Shown one piece after another: positions 47,105-54,766 of a DNA stretch of 64,000 nt (the stretch's first letter is position 1; the number at the start of each line of letters is the position of its first letter). Location: NCBI RefSeq assembly GCF_029626145.1, contig NZ_JARUBJ010000002.1:5243501-5307500 (forward strand), given 5' to 3'. Below the pieces are notes generated by a model. The model was not told the origin of the DNA. It ran no database searches and saw only the letters and a list, made by a program, of their open reading frames with translations. This stretch comes from Micromonospora sp. WMMD961. Its GTDB lineage: Bacteria; Actinomycetota; Actinomycetes; Mycobacteriales; Micromonosporaceae. The translations under genes and the position numbers were made by a program.

Positions 47105-47258
47105 TGACCATTGTTGCCTACCACAGGCCGTGATCACACCCCGGGCGGTCGGTGGTGCCGGACACGGGTCACGCCCCCTAGGTGTCCTAGGAGGCTAGTG
47201 CAGCGGGAACAGGCCCCGGGACACCATCTGCCCCGCCCGCCGTGGGAGGCTTTCCGAC
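47105..47258. other. Divergent spacer upstream of the riboswitch and ABM gene
   Basis: Contains CCTAGG-TGT-CCTAGG at 47177-47191 followed by aggctag, a possible regulatory site for gene 47259, and the unresolved promoter of the terC leader. No ORF. Confidence 0.4.
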
Positions 47259-47552
47259 ATGGTGCTCGAAGTCGCGCTGATCGACGTACTACCCGGACAC
47301 GAGGACGCGTTCGCCGCCGCGTACGCCGAGGGTCACCCGGTGCTCGCCGGGGCCACCGGTTGCCGCTCCGTGCGGATGACGCGGGGCATCGAGTCCCCGA
47401 CCCGCTTCGTGCTCCTCGTCGAATGGGATTCGGTCGAGGCCCACGAGGACAACTTCCGGGCCACCGAACGCTTCGAGCGGTGGCGTGCGTTGATCGGGCC
47501 GCACTTCGCCGGGCCGCCCGTGGTCGAGCACTTCCTCGACGTACCCGCCTGA
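47259..47552 (+). CDS. Antibiotic biosynthesis monooxygenase (ABM-fold) domain protein
   Basis: 97 residues, a single dimeric alpha-beta ferredoxin-like ABM fold: VLEVALIDVLPGHEDAFAAAY at the start, GCRSVRMTRG in the middle and FVLLVEWDSVEAHEDNFRATE. Members oxidise quinone-like or haem substrates, or act as small stress proteins; the role here is not determined. ATG 47259 has GGGAGG about 10 nt upstream. No biosynthetic cluster is nearby, so the family name should not be read as antibiotic production. Confidence 0.85.
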   Translation: MVLEVALIDVLPGHEDAFAAAYAEGHPVLAGATGCRSVRMTRGIESPTRFVLLVEWDSVEAHEDNFRATERFERWRALIGPHFAGPPVVEHFLDVPA

Positions 47553-47673
47553 GCGTCGCTGGCGTGGCCCAGGGTCGCTGTCGTACCCCGCGGTTATCGT
47601 GCCCGCGCACGCGCCGGCCGCCGGTCCCGACGGGCTCGGGGGCGCCGGGCCCGGTGGCCGCGCGGCACGACCC

Positions 47674-48531
47674 CTACTCGCCGACGCGGCGGGCCAGCAC
47701 GGTGATCGTCTCCTCCGGTGACAACGCCGCCGCCAGCAGCGCCTCGGTCATCCGCTGGTAACGGTCCACGTCGAGCACGGTGGCCAGCCGGACGTCGGTG
47801 GTCAACGCCTCGAGCATCACCGTCCGCGGGTCCGCCGGGTCTGGAAAGGCATAGCAGGAGTACGGCGTGAGTGGGTGCAGCCCGCCGCCGGCCGCCCCGC
47901 GGGGCAGCAGCCGCACCGTGACGTGGGACAGCCCGGTCACGGCCACCAGGTGCCGCAACTGTTCCCGCCAGACCGCCTCCGGCAGGTCGCCCGGGTCGCA
48001 GACCGCCTCGGCGAGCACCGCGGTGTAGCGCGGCGGATACGCCCGCCGTAACACCTCCTGCCGCAGCGCCCGGGCGCGCACCTCGGCCTCCACGTCCACC
48101 TCGGGCGTGAGCTGCACGCCGGCCGTGACCAGCACCCGGGCGTACGCGGGCGTCTGCAGCAGCCCCGGCACGACTGACGGCTGGTACTCGACGATGTCGG
48201 CCGCACCCGCCTCCAACTCGGCGTAGGTGCGTTGCCGCTCACTCATCTCGCCCAGGGTCTTCCACCAGCCGCGGCTGGTCGCCGCGTCCCGGGCGATCAC
48301 GATCAGTGCCTCGCGGGCGGGCGAGGGCACCTTGTAGATATCCAGCAGATCCAACACGTCGGCGAGGTCAGGACGGCTCTGACCCAACTCGATGCGGGAC
48401 AACTTCGACGTCGAGGCCCAGCCCAGCCGGTCGCAGACCTGCTCCAGGGTCAGCGCCTCGCGCCGGCGTAGTTGGCGCAACTCTGCGCCCAGACGTGCAC
48501 GTCGAATGACAGGACTTGTTGGCAGCGGCAT
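47674..48531 (-). CDS. XRE-family regulator with DUF5753
   Basis: 285 residues. N-terminal helix-turn-helix (LGAELRQLRRREALTLEQV...LGWASTSKLSRIELGQ) and a C-terminal DUF5753 domain (YQPSVVPGLLQTPAYARVL...), the architecture of a large actinomycete family whose members often control development or antibiotic genes. ATG 48531 has GGGGAGG 5 nt upstream and a good promoter at 48552-48580. The usual small DUF397 partner gene is absent on both sides. Confidence 0.9.
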   Translation of the reverse strand: MPLPTSPVIRRARLGAELRQLRRREALTLEQVCDRLGWASTSKLSRIELGQSRPDLADVLDLLDIYKVPSPAREALIVIARDAATSRGWWKTLGEMSERQRTYAELEAGAADIVEYQPSVVPGLLQTPAYARVLVTAGVQLTPEVDVEAEVRARALRQEVLRRAYPPRYTAVLAEAVCDPGDLPEAVWREQLRHLVAVTGLSHVTVRLLPRGAAGGGLHPLTPYSCYAFPDPADPRTVMLEALTTDVRLATVLDVDRYQRMTEALLAAALSPEETITVLARRVGE

Positions 48532-48551
48532 CCCGGCCTCCCCACCGAGGG

Positions 48552-48580
48552 AGAGTACGCAGGACGATCACCCAGTGCAA
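48552..48580 (-). promoter_or_regulatory. Promoter of the XRE-DUF5753 gene
   Basis: On the minus strand TTGCAC (48575-48580), a 17-bp spacer, TACTCT (48552-48557), 20 nt before the start codon. Confidence 0.6.
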
Positions 48581-48729
48581 TAGGTCGCTCGCACACCGCA
48601 ATCAGGGCATTCGGTGCCGCCGCCGATTGGGACCGCAGGCACCGGTTGTACTCGCTGGTCGGCAGGGGTTTTCGCGGGCGGTGGAGGCCCGTGCTGGAGC
48701 ACACGGCCCGGTGGGCAGGCAAACGCTGT

Positions 48730-48785
48730 TCGGTGCGAGCCCTGCTCGGTGCGAGCCCTGCTCGGTGCGAGCCCTGCTCGGTGCG
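48730..48785. repeat. 16-bp tandem repeat, 3.5 copies
   Basis: Unit tcggtgcgagccctgc at 48730-48745, 48746-48761 and 48762-48777, then half a unit. Confidence 0.9.
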
Positions 48786-48871
48786 GACCCGATGCCGTTC
48801 TGGACCTGAGCCGCACGTGATGCATTCGACCGCGCCGAGGAGGGCATCACCACCCGCTGGCGCTGTCGAGC

Positions 48872-48892
48872 TGATGTCGCAAACGATTCAGC
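48872..48892. repeat. Direct repeat flanking the 21-bp array, left copy
   Basis: TGATGTCGCAAACGATTCAGC; the right copy at 49069-49089 differs at two positions. Confidence 0.7.
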
Positions 48893-48920
48893 CGGCACCA
48901 CGGCCCAAGCCGAGGAAGAC

Positions 48921-49042
48921 CGCGGCCCAGCAGAGGCGCGGCCCAGCAGAGGGAGACCGCGGCCCAGCCAGGGACAAGCGCGGCCCAGCAGAGGGAGACC
49001 GCGGCCCAGCCAGGGACAAGCGCGGCCCAGCCGAGGGACAAC
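48921..49042. repeat. 21-bp tandem repeat array (two alternating subtypes)
   Basis: Units start cgcggcccagc. Type 1 (…agagggagac) at 48937-48957 and 48979-48999; type 2 (…cagggacaag) at 48958-48978 and 49000-49020; truncated first and altered last unit. The 42-bp higher-order period points to recent amplification. Confidence 0.9.
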
Positions 49043-49068
49043 CGGTTGCCGTCACCGATACGTGGCCG

Positions 49069-49089
49069 TGATGCCACAAACGATTCAGC
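49069..49089. repeat. Direct repeat flanking the 21-bp array, right copy
   Basis: TGATGCCACAAACGATTCAGC, 197 bp downstream of the left copy at 48872-48892. Confidence 0.7.
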
Positions 49090-49130
49090 TCCAAAGCCTC
49101 CCAACCAGCACGCCTGCAGGTGGCGGGAGT

Positions 49131-49254
49131 GGGCGAGTGGGCGAGTGGGCGAGTGGCCGAGAGTGGGCGAGTGGCCGAGGGTGGGCGAGTGGCCGAGGGT
49201 GGGCGAGTGGCCGAGGGTGGGCGAGTGGCCGAGGGTGGGCGAGTGGCCGAGGGT
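49131..49254. repeat. 8-bp then 18-bp tandem repeat array
   Basis: gggcgagt repeated, then six units of gggcgagtggccgagggt (49147-49254; the first has one change). It ends 27 bp from the stop codon of the VOC gene. Confidence 0.92.
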
Positions 49255-49281
49255 GGCGGCTGGCGGGCGGGCGCGACTGGC

Positions 49282-49650
49282 TCAGGGGCGGTAGGTGCCG
49301 AAGGCCCACAGGTTGCCGGCCAGGTCGCGGGCGGCGTAGTCGCGTGAGCCGTAGTCGGTGTCGAACGGTTCCCGGGTGATCTCGGCGCCGGCCGCGCGAG
49401 CCTGGGCACAGTGGGCATCGACGTCCGGCACCGCCACGTAGACCGACCAGTCTTCGGTGACCGACCGAGGTGCGGTGTCGGCTTGACCACCCAACATGAT
49501 CATGCCGGTGTCGAGGACGAGCTCGGCGTGCGCGACGGAGCCGTCCGGCGTCTCGTGGACGGCGTGCTCCTGGAAACCGAAGGCGGAGCAGAGCCACTCG
49601 ATCGCGGCACGGGGATCGGGGTAACGAAGAATCGGATAGACGGTTCGCAT
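49282..49650 (-). CDS. VOC-superfamily (glyoxalase/bleomycin-resistance fold) protein
   Basis: 122 residues with two beta-alpha-beta-beta-beta units: YPILRYPDPRAAIEWLCSAFGFQE and SVYVAVPDVDAHCAQARAAGAEI, ending in RDYAARDLAGNLWAFGTYRP, which supplies the typical Glu/Asp-rich metal region in part. Substrate unknown. ATG 49650 is the conserved start; ribosome site weak. The AraC gene ends 73 bp upstream on the same strand, a pairing often seen in actinomycetes. The 3' end abuts the 18-bp minisatellite. Confidence 0.85.
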   Translation of the reverse strand: MRTVYPILRYPDPRAAIEWLCSAFGFQEHAVHETPDGSVAHAELVLDTGMIMLGGQADTAPRSVTEDWSVYVAVPDVDAHCAQARAAGAEITREPFDTDYGSRDYAARDLAGNLWAFGTYRP

Positions 49651-49723
49651 GAGCTCATTCTGTGGCCCACTGACCGGGTTCGGATTGGACGAACGTGACC
49701 TCGGCACGTCGACCGGGCGAGTT

Positions 49724-50641
49724 TCAGCCGACCGTCGACCGGGAGGCGAGCAGCGCGGTCGGGGTGCCCCCGGTGAACTCACGGAAGTCCCGGATCAGGT
49801 GCGACTGGTCGTAGTAGCCGCAGCACGCCGCGACCGCGGCCCAGTCGACCGACCTCCCCGCGCCGGACTCGGCCGCAGCCGGCCCGCCCGGCCCGCCGTC
49901 GACCGGCGGCCCGTGGCCCGGTCCGCCCAGGGCGCTCGGCCCGACCGGCGGGCCTACGTCGCTCAACGCCGCGCACGCCTGTTGGAACCGCAGCAACCGG
50001 GCGGCCGTCTTGGGCGGCAGACCCACCTCCTGCCGGAACCGGGACGCGAGATGGCGTCGGCTCCAGCCCACCTCGTCGGCCAACGCACCGACGCTGCCCC
50101 GCCCACCGCTGGCGACAAGCCACCGCCACGCCCAGTCGAGGCGGGCGTCCACCGGCGGGGACGCCGCCAGCCGGGCACCGAGCACCCTGTCGAGCAGGAT
50201 GAAGCGCTCCGGCCAGCCGGGCGTCGCGGCGAGCCGGTCACGCAGTCGCGTCAGCCAACGGTCCGGAAGCTGCCCGACGGCGACCGCCCGATTGGTCAAC
50301 TCGCTCAGCGGCAGGCCGAGGAGCCGGCGGGCGGCCAGCGGGGCGAGCAGTAGCTCGACGCCCTCCCCCACACCCAGCGTGCGGGTCGTGCACCAGCCGT
50401 CGAAGGTGCCGGCCACGAACGAGTCGACCTGCGTCACGCCGCGCTCCGCGCTGCGCGGGTCGGTCACGTCCAGCGGAGCGCCCCAACCGAGGATCAGCAC
50501 CACGAAGACGCCCGCCGGCTCGCGGCGGACCAAGGGGAGGTCGGCCCGCTCGCGGTAACCCACGTACCGGTCCACGAACGGACGCAGACGTACATCGGGC
50601 CGCCCGACGACCATCTCGTCGGCCGCTGCCACCTCCGTCAA
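49724..50641 (-). CDS. AraC-family regulator with a Gly/Pro linker inside the DNA-binding domain
   Basis: 305 residues. The N-terminal part is a sensing domain; the C-terminal AraC domain has first HTH VGALADEVGWSRRHLASRFRQEVG (184-207) and second HTH around CCGYYDQSHLIRDFREFTGGTP (273-294). Between them residues 228-264 are a 37-residue Gly/Pro/Ala-rich insertion; this loop is normally a few residues. TTG 50641 with upstream AAGGGTGGA is used, but GTG 50632 and ATG 50614 are possible. The likely target is its own operon with the VOC gene. Confidence 0.83.
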   Translation of the reverse strand: MTEVAAADEMVVGRPDVRLRPFVDRYVGYRERADLPLVRREPAGVFVVLILGWGAPLDVTDPRSAERGVTQVDSFVAGTFDGWCTTRTLGVGEGVELLLAPLAARRLLGLPLSELTNRAVAVGQLPDRWLTRLRDRLAATPGWPERFILLDRVLGARLAASPPVDARLDWAWRWLVASGGRGSVGALADEVGWSRRHLASRFRQEVGLPPKTAARLLRFQQACAALSDVGPPVGPSALGGPGHGPPVDGGPGGPAAAESGAGRSVDWAAVAACCGYYDQSHLIRDFREFTGGTPTALLASRSTVG

Positions 50642-50752
50642 CCGCGTCCACCCTTCGCGTGAGGCCGCCCGCGCCCGGCGAGCCGCCCCGACCAGCCGTC
50701 GGAGGCCCGGGCCGCCAGCGCCCGAGCGGGGCGGCGGCGGAGCGGCCGTCCG

Positions 50753-52861
50753 TCATTTCACCCCGGCGGCGTCCATGCCGCGTAGCTCCTTCTTCAGGTC
50801 GGAGACCTCGTCGCGGATCCGAGCCGCCAGCTCGAACTGCAACTCCCGGGCGGCGGCCAGCATCTGGTCGTTGAGTTCCTGGATCAGCTGGGCGAGGTCG
50901 GCGCGGGCCATCCCCTCCCGCGAGGTGGTGGCAGCAGCGGACCGGCTCCGGCTGCGGGTCTCCTTGACCGGCGCCTTGCCCCGGGAGAGCTGACGCACCG
51001 CACCCCCGACCCGAGAGTTCTCGGTGTCCTCCGCTTCGCGGTAGATGTCGTCCAGGATGTCGTGGATCTTCTTCCGCAACGGCTCCGGGCTGATCCCGTG
51101 CGCCTCGTTGTGCGCGATCTGCTTGGCCCGCCGCCGGTCGGTCTCGTCGATCGCCGCCGCCATCGACGGGGTGATCTTGTCGGCGTACATGTGCACCTGA
51201 CCGGAGACGTTACGAGCGGCCCGGCCGATGGTCTGGATCAACGATCGGCCGCTGCGCAGGAAGCCCTCCTTGTCGGCGTCGAGGATCGCCACCAGCGACA
51301 CCTCGGGAAGATCGAGACCTTCCCGGAGCAGGTTGATGCCGACCAGCACGTCGTAGTCGCCCTTGCGCAGCTCGCGCAGCAGCTCCACCCGACGCAGCGT
51401 GTCGACCTCCGAGTGCAGGTAACGCACCCGGATGCCGTTCTCCAGGAGGTAGTCGGACAGGTCCTCGGCCATCTTCTTGGTCAACGTGGTGACCAGCACC
51501 CGCTCGTCGCGGTCGGTCCGCAGCTTGATCTCGTGCATCAGGTCGTCGATCTGACCCTTGGTCGGCTTGATCACGACCTGCGGGTCGACCAGACCGGTGG
51601 GCCGGATGACCTGCTCGACGAACTCGCCCTGGGCCTGCTCCATCTCCCAGGTGCCGGGAGTCGCGGAGAGGAAGACCATCTGGCCGACCCGCTCCAGGAA
51701 CTCGTCGAAGCGCAGCGGCCGGTTGTCGGCCGCGCTGGGCAGCCGGAAGCCGTGGTCGATGAGCATCCGCTTGCGGGACGCGTCGCCCTCGTACATGCCG
51801 CCGATCTGCGGGATGGTCACGTGCGACTCGTCGACGACGGTGAGGAAGTCGTCGGGGAAGTAGTCGAGCAGGCAGTGCGGCGGGCTGCCGGGCAGCCGCC
51901 CGTCCATGTGCATCGAGTAGTTCTCGATGCCGGAGCAGAAGCCCACCTGCCGCATCATCTCGATGTCGTAGGTGGTGCGCATCCGCAACCGCTGCGCCTC
52001 CAGCAGCTTGCCCTGCCGCTCCAACTCGGCGAGGCGTTCGGTCAGCTCCACCTCGATGTCACGGATCGCCCGCTCCATCCGCTCCGGACCGGCCGCGTAG
52101 TGCGTGGCCGGGAAGATCACCAACTGGTCGACCTCGCGGACCACGTCACCGGTCAACGGGTTGAGGTAGTAGAGCTTCTCCACCTCGTCACCGAACAGCT
52201 CGACGCGGACGGCCAACTCCTCGTACGCCGGGATGATCTCCAGCGTGTCGCCGCGGACCCGGAAGGTGCCCCGCTGGAAGGCCATGTCGTTGCGGGTGTA
52301 CTGGATGTCGACCAGCCGGCGCAGCAACTGGTCGCGGTCGAGCTCCTGGCCGACCTGCACCTTCACCGCCCGGTCGAGGTATTCCTCCGGGGTGCCCAGG
52401 CCGTAGATCGCCGAGACGGTCGCCACCACGATCACGTCGCGGCGGGTGAGCAGCGACATCGTCGCCGAGTGCCGCAGTCGCTCGACCTCCTCGTTGATCG
52501 AGGAGTCCTTCTCGATGTAGGTGTCGGTCTGCGGGATGTACGCCTCGGGCTGGTAGTAGTCGTAGTACGAGACGAAGTATTCGACCGCGTTGTGCGGCAG
52601 CAGCTCGCTGAACTCCTTGGCCAGCTGCGCGGCGAGCGTCTTGTTCGGGGCGAGCACCAGGGTCGGGCGCTGCAGCCGCTCGACCAGCCATGCCGTGGTG
52701 GCGCTCTTGCCGGTGCCGGTGGCGCCGAGCAGCACGGTGTTACGGTCGCCTTGCCGGACCCGACGCGCAAGCTCGTCGATGGCGGCCGGTTGGTCGCCGG
52801 CCGGCTGGAACTCACTGACGACCTGGAAGCGGCTGTCGAGCCGGGGAATGTCGAGCGCCAT
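50753..52861 (-). CDS. uvrB: Excinuclease ABC subunit B
   Basis: 702 residues, the damage-verifying helicase-like subunit. Walker A GATGTGKSATTAW near residue 45, the beta-hairpin region YYDYYQPEAYIPQTDTYIEKD, DEAD-like DESH, motif VI QTIGRAARN, and the C-terminal UVR domain (LIQELNDQMLAAARELQFELAARIRDE). ATG 52861 is preceded by a TACCGT box 7 nt upstream, i.e. a leaderless start. No TCGAAC-N4-GTTCGA LexA site was seen in the upstream 100 bp. Confidence 0.97.
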   Translation of the reverse strand: MALDIPRLDSRFQVVSEFQPAGDQPAAIDELARRVRQGDRNTVLLGATGTGKSATTAWLVERLQRPTLVLAPNKTLAAQLAKEFSELLPHNAVEYFVSYYDYYQPEAYIPQTDTYIEKDSSINEEVERLRHSATMSLLTRRDVIVVATVSAIYGLGTPEEYLDRAVKVQVGQELDRDQLLRRLVDIQYTRNDMAFQRGTFRVRGDTLEIIPAYEELAVRVELFGDEVEKLYYLNPLTGDVVREVDQLVIFPATHYAAGPERMERAIRDIEVELTERLAELERQGKLLEAQRLRMRTTYDIEMMRQVGFCSGIENYSMHMDGRLPGSPPHCLLDYFPDDFLTVVDESHVTIPQIGGMYEGDASRKRMLIDHGFRLPSAADNRPLRFDEFLERVGQMVFLSATPGTWEMEQAQGEFVEQVIRPTGLVDPQVVIKPTKGQIDDLMHEIKLRTDRDERVLVTTLTKKMAEDLSDYLLENGIRVRYLHSEVDTLRRVELLRELRKGDYDVLVGINLLREGLDLPEVSLVAILDADKEGFLRSGRSLIQTIGRAARNVSGQVHMYADKITPSMAAAIDETDRRRAKQIAHNEAHGISPEPLRKKIHDILDDIYREAEDTENSRVGGAVRQLSRGKAPVKETRSRSRSAAATTSREGMARADLAQLIQELNDQMLAAARELQFELAARIRDEVSDLKKELRGMDAAGVK

Positions 52862-52868
52862 GCCGTCA

Positions 52869-52874
52869 ACGGTA
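52869..52874 (-). promoter_or_regulatory. Leaderless -10 box (TACCGT) of uvrB
   Basis: TACCGT on the minus strand, 7 nt before ATG 52861. Confidence 0.55.
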
Positions 52875-52935
52875 CGCCGGAGGTCCGACAGGAACGGCCG
52901 TCACGCCAGGTACGTGATCGGCTTCAATATTCCCA

Positions 52936-52965
52936 TTGTGTGGCCCATGTCACCGGGACTACCCT
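52936..52965 (+). promoter_or_regulatory. Possible promoter of the membrane protein gene
   Basis: TTGTGT (52936-52941), an 18-bp spacer, TACCCT (52960-52965). If real, the leader to GTG 53161 is about 190 nt, or the gene starts earlier. Confidence 0.3.
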
Positions 52966-53160
52966 CTTCATGTAGGCCGCTCGCGGCGGCCGACCGGGCC
53001 GGTGGCCAGGCCGTCATCACGGCCGGCCGCCCCCGGCACTGCGGTCGCAGCACCCGGCTCGTCCGGCGTGCGCACCCGTGTGGTCGCGCTCGAGGCGCAG
53101 ACCGGCCGCCGCGAGCGCCCCTGCTCGTCACCCCGGTGCCTCCCCGCCCGTTTCACCTCC

Positions 53161-54756
53161 GTGGACACCTCTCCGACGCCGGCTCCCGACACCACCCCCC
53201 GCGCCGGCCGCAACGCCGACGCCGAACGGCGACGTTCCACCGCACGCACCACCGAAGGGCCCGCGAGCACCCGCCGCAACGACACCTCCGCCCCTGCCGT
53301 CGACCTGGCGGACGCGGCCGGCCGACCCCCGGCCAGCCGCCGTCGACGTCGTGCGCTGCTGTTGCTCGCACTGACCGCGGTGACGTCCGCGGCGGCGCTG
53401 GTGTTCGGGCTGTTGAGCTGGGCGCCCGATCCGCCCGAGCCGACCCGGCCGCTGACCGTCGCCGAGGGCGAGCGGTTGGCCGCCGTGCGGGTCACCAACC
53501 TGCGGGACCTGCGCGCCGGGGTCCGGGTCACCGCTGGCGTCGACGCCGCCCGGATCGAGCTGGTGGGGTGGGTCGACTGGTCTCGGTCCCTGCTCTACCT
53601 CGATGTGGGTGGGCCGGGCGCGGGCGCCGAACGAGGGCTGGTGCAGAAGGTCGGCGCGGTCCTGGTGGTCCGACCCGACCCTGCGGCCGTACCCACTCCC
53701 GCCGCACCACCGCTGGTGCCTCCTGCGGACCGTTGGCGGTTGCACCGCCTGGCACCTGGGACGAACCTGGCACCGGTGCTGGACCTACTTCTCGGCCTCG
53801 CCGCCGACCGCCCGGACGCGACGCAGACGGTGCCCGGCAGCGGCGCGCGCTGGATCGCCCGGGACACCGTGGCCGCCGGCCCGGTGGACGTCCTGCAGGC
53901 GTCGCTGCCCGGGACAGCACCCCCCGCCCGAGCACCCGGCAGCACCACCCCGGACGCGGGTTCGGCGAACACCGACCCGGACGGGCAGACCCGATTCTGG
54001 CTCGACCAGGACGCCCGCCTCCACAAACTGGTGACCCGGCTGCCCGGCGTCGGCGCGGTCACGGTGGTCCTCAACCGGACGGATCGACCGACACTGCACC
54101 CGGTGGACGCCCTCGGTGGTCGGCCCGGCCTGCCCCGCGCGCTGACCGACGCCGAGCGGCGTCGACTGGACCAGCTACCGGCCCGGTTACGCGCACAGAA
54201 CGGCGCCACGCTGACGCTGACCGCTCCCGTGGGCACGGACACGAACCTGCGGGGCGCCGGCTGGTTGAGCTGGACCACGCGTACCGCGTACCTCGCGGTT
54301 GCCGACCTGGGCGTGCCGGACCGCCGGACCCTGCTGCGGCGCGACACCACCGGTATGGCCCGGGCGGACCTGCCCGCGGGCACCGCCGGTGGCGGCACCG
54401 CGGAGGAGCCCGACCGGCCGCCGCTACCGCCGCCGGCCGGACCGTGGCGCGTCTCGCGATCCGGTAGCGACGCAGTGAGCGTGCTCGTCGACGCGGCGGT
54501 GGCCGCCGGGTCGGTCGGGCCACGCGGTGCGGCCGTCCGGGTACGCGAGGACGTCGCCGGCGGACAGACGGTGGACGTCGTCGAGGTGGGCCCGGCCGGG
54601 GCGCGGCTCCGCTACTGGATAGACCACGACGGGTCGTTACGCCGACTGGAGCTGCACACCGACGCCAACGCGTGGGCCCAGCTGGATTTCCGGCCCACCG
54701 TGGTGCCCCGGCTGGCCCCGATACCCCGGTCGGCTGCCACCCCTCGACCCCGCTGA
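53161..54756 (+). CDS. Single-pass membrane protein with a duplicated extracytoplasmic domain
   Basis: 531 residues from GTG 53161 (in-frame GTG 53068 or 53080 also possible; no ribosome site is convincing). A disordered Thr/Arg-rich N-terminus, an Arg stretch and one TM (ALLLLALTAVTSAAALVFGLLSW) suggest type II topology. The ectodomain contains two related halves: GWVDWSRSLLYLDV / GWLSWTTRTAYLAV, DRWRLHRLAPG / GPWRVSRSGSD, TRFWLDQDARLHKLV / LRYWIDHDGSLRRLE. The last motif recalls LppX/LolA-like lipid-binding folds, but no family is assigned. Divergent from uvrB. Confidence 0.75.
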   Translation: MDTSPTPAPDTTPRAGRNADAERRRSTARTTEGPASTRRNDTSAPAVDLADAAGRPPASRRRRRALLLLALTAVTSAAALVFGLLSWAPDPPEPTRPLTVAEGERLAAVRVTNLRDLRAGVRVTAGVDAARIELVGWVDWSRSLLYLDVGGPGAGAERGLVQKVGAVLVVRPDPAAVPTPAAPPLVPPADRWRLHRLAPGTNLAPVLDLLLGLAADRPDATQTVPGSGARWIARDTVAAGPVDVLQASLPGTAPPARAPGSTTPDAGSANTDPDGQTRFWLDQDARLHKLVTRLPGVGAVTVVLNRTDRPTLHPVDALGGRPGLPRALTDAERRRLDQLPARLRAQNGATLTLTAPVGTDTNLRGAGWLSWTTRTAYLAVADLGVPDRRTLLRRDTTGMARADLPAGTAGGGTAEEPDRPPLPPPAGPWRVSRSGSDAVSVLVDAAVAAGSVGPRGAAVRVREDVAGGQTVDVVEVGPAGARLRYWIDHDGSLRRLELHTDANAWAQLDFRPTVVPRLAPIPRSAATPRPR

Positions 54757-54766
54757 CCCGTACCGC

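Larger units (their letters stand above)
48532..49281. other. 750-bp gene-free minisatellite island
   Basis: Between the XRE gene and the VOC gene. It contains the XRE promoter and three tandem arrays (16, 21 and 8/18 bp) plus a pair of 21-nt direct repeats. Open frames crossing it are translations of the repeats and look non-genic. Confidence 0.7.

Noticed and set aside
47259..47552. Evidence of an antibiotic biosynthetic cluster
   Set aside because: The ABM family name is misleading; no synthase, tailoring or resistance genes accompany it.
48730..49254. CRISPR array
   Set aside because: The repeats are directly contiguous with no unique spacers of regular length, and no cas gene is in the window.
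48472..49490. Repeat-coding open frames on both strands (for example 48472-49071 plus, 48888-49490 minus)
   Set aside because: They are translations of the 21-bp and 18-bp arrays. Repeat units that are multiples of three keep any frame open; no conserved domain, and one frame overlaps the XRE and another the VOC gene.
52862..52960. LexA/SOS box upstream of uvrB (also looked for before uvrA, uvrC and polA)
   Set aside because: No TCGAAC-N4-GTTCGA type palindrome was seen by eye in about 100 bp before each start.
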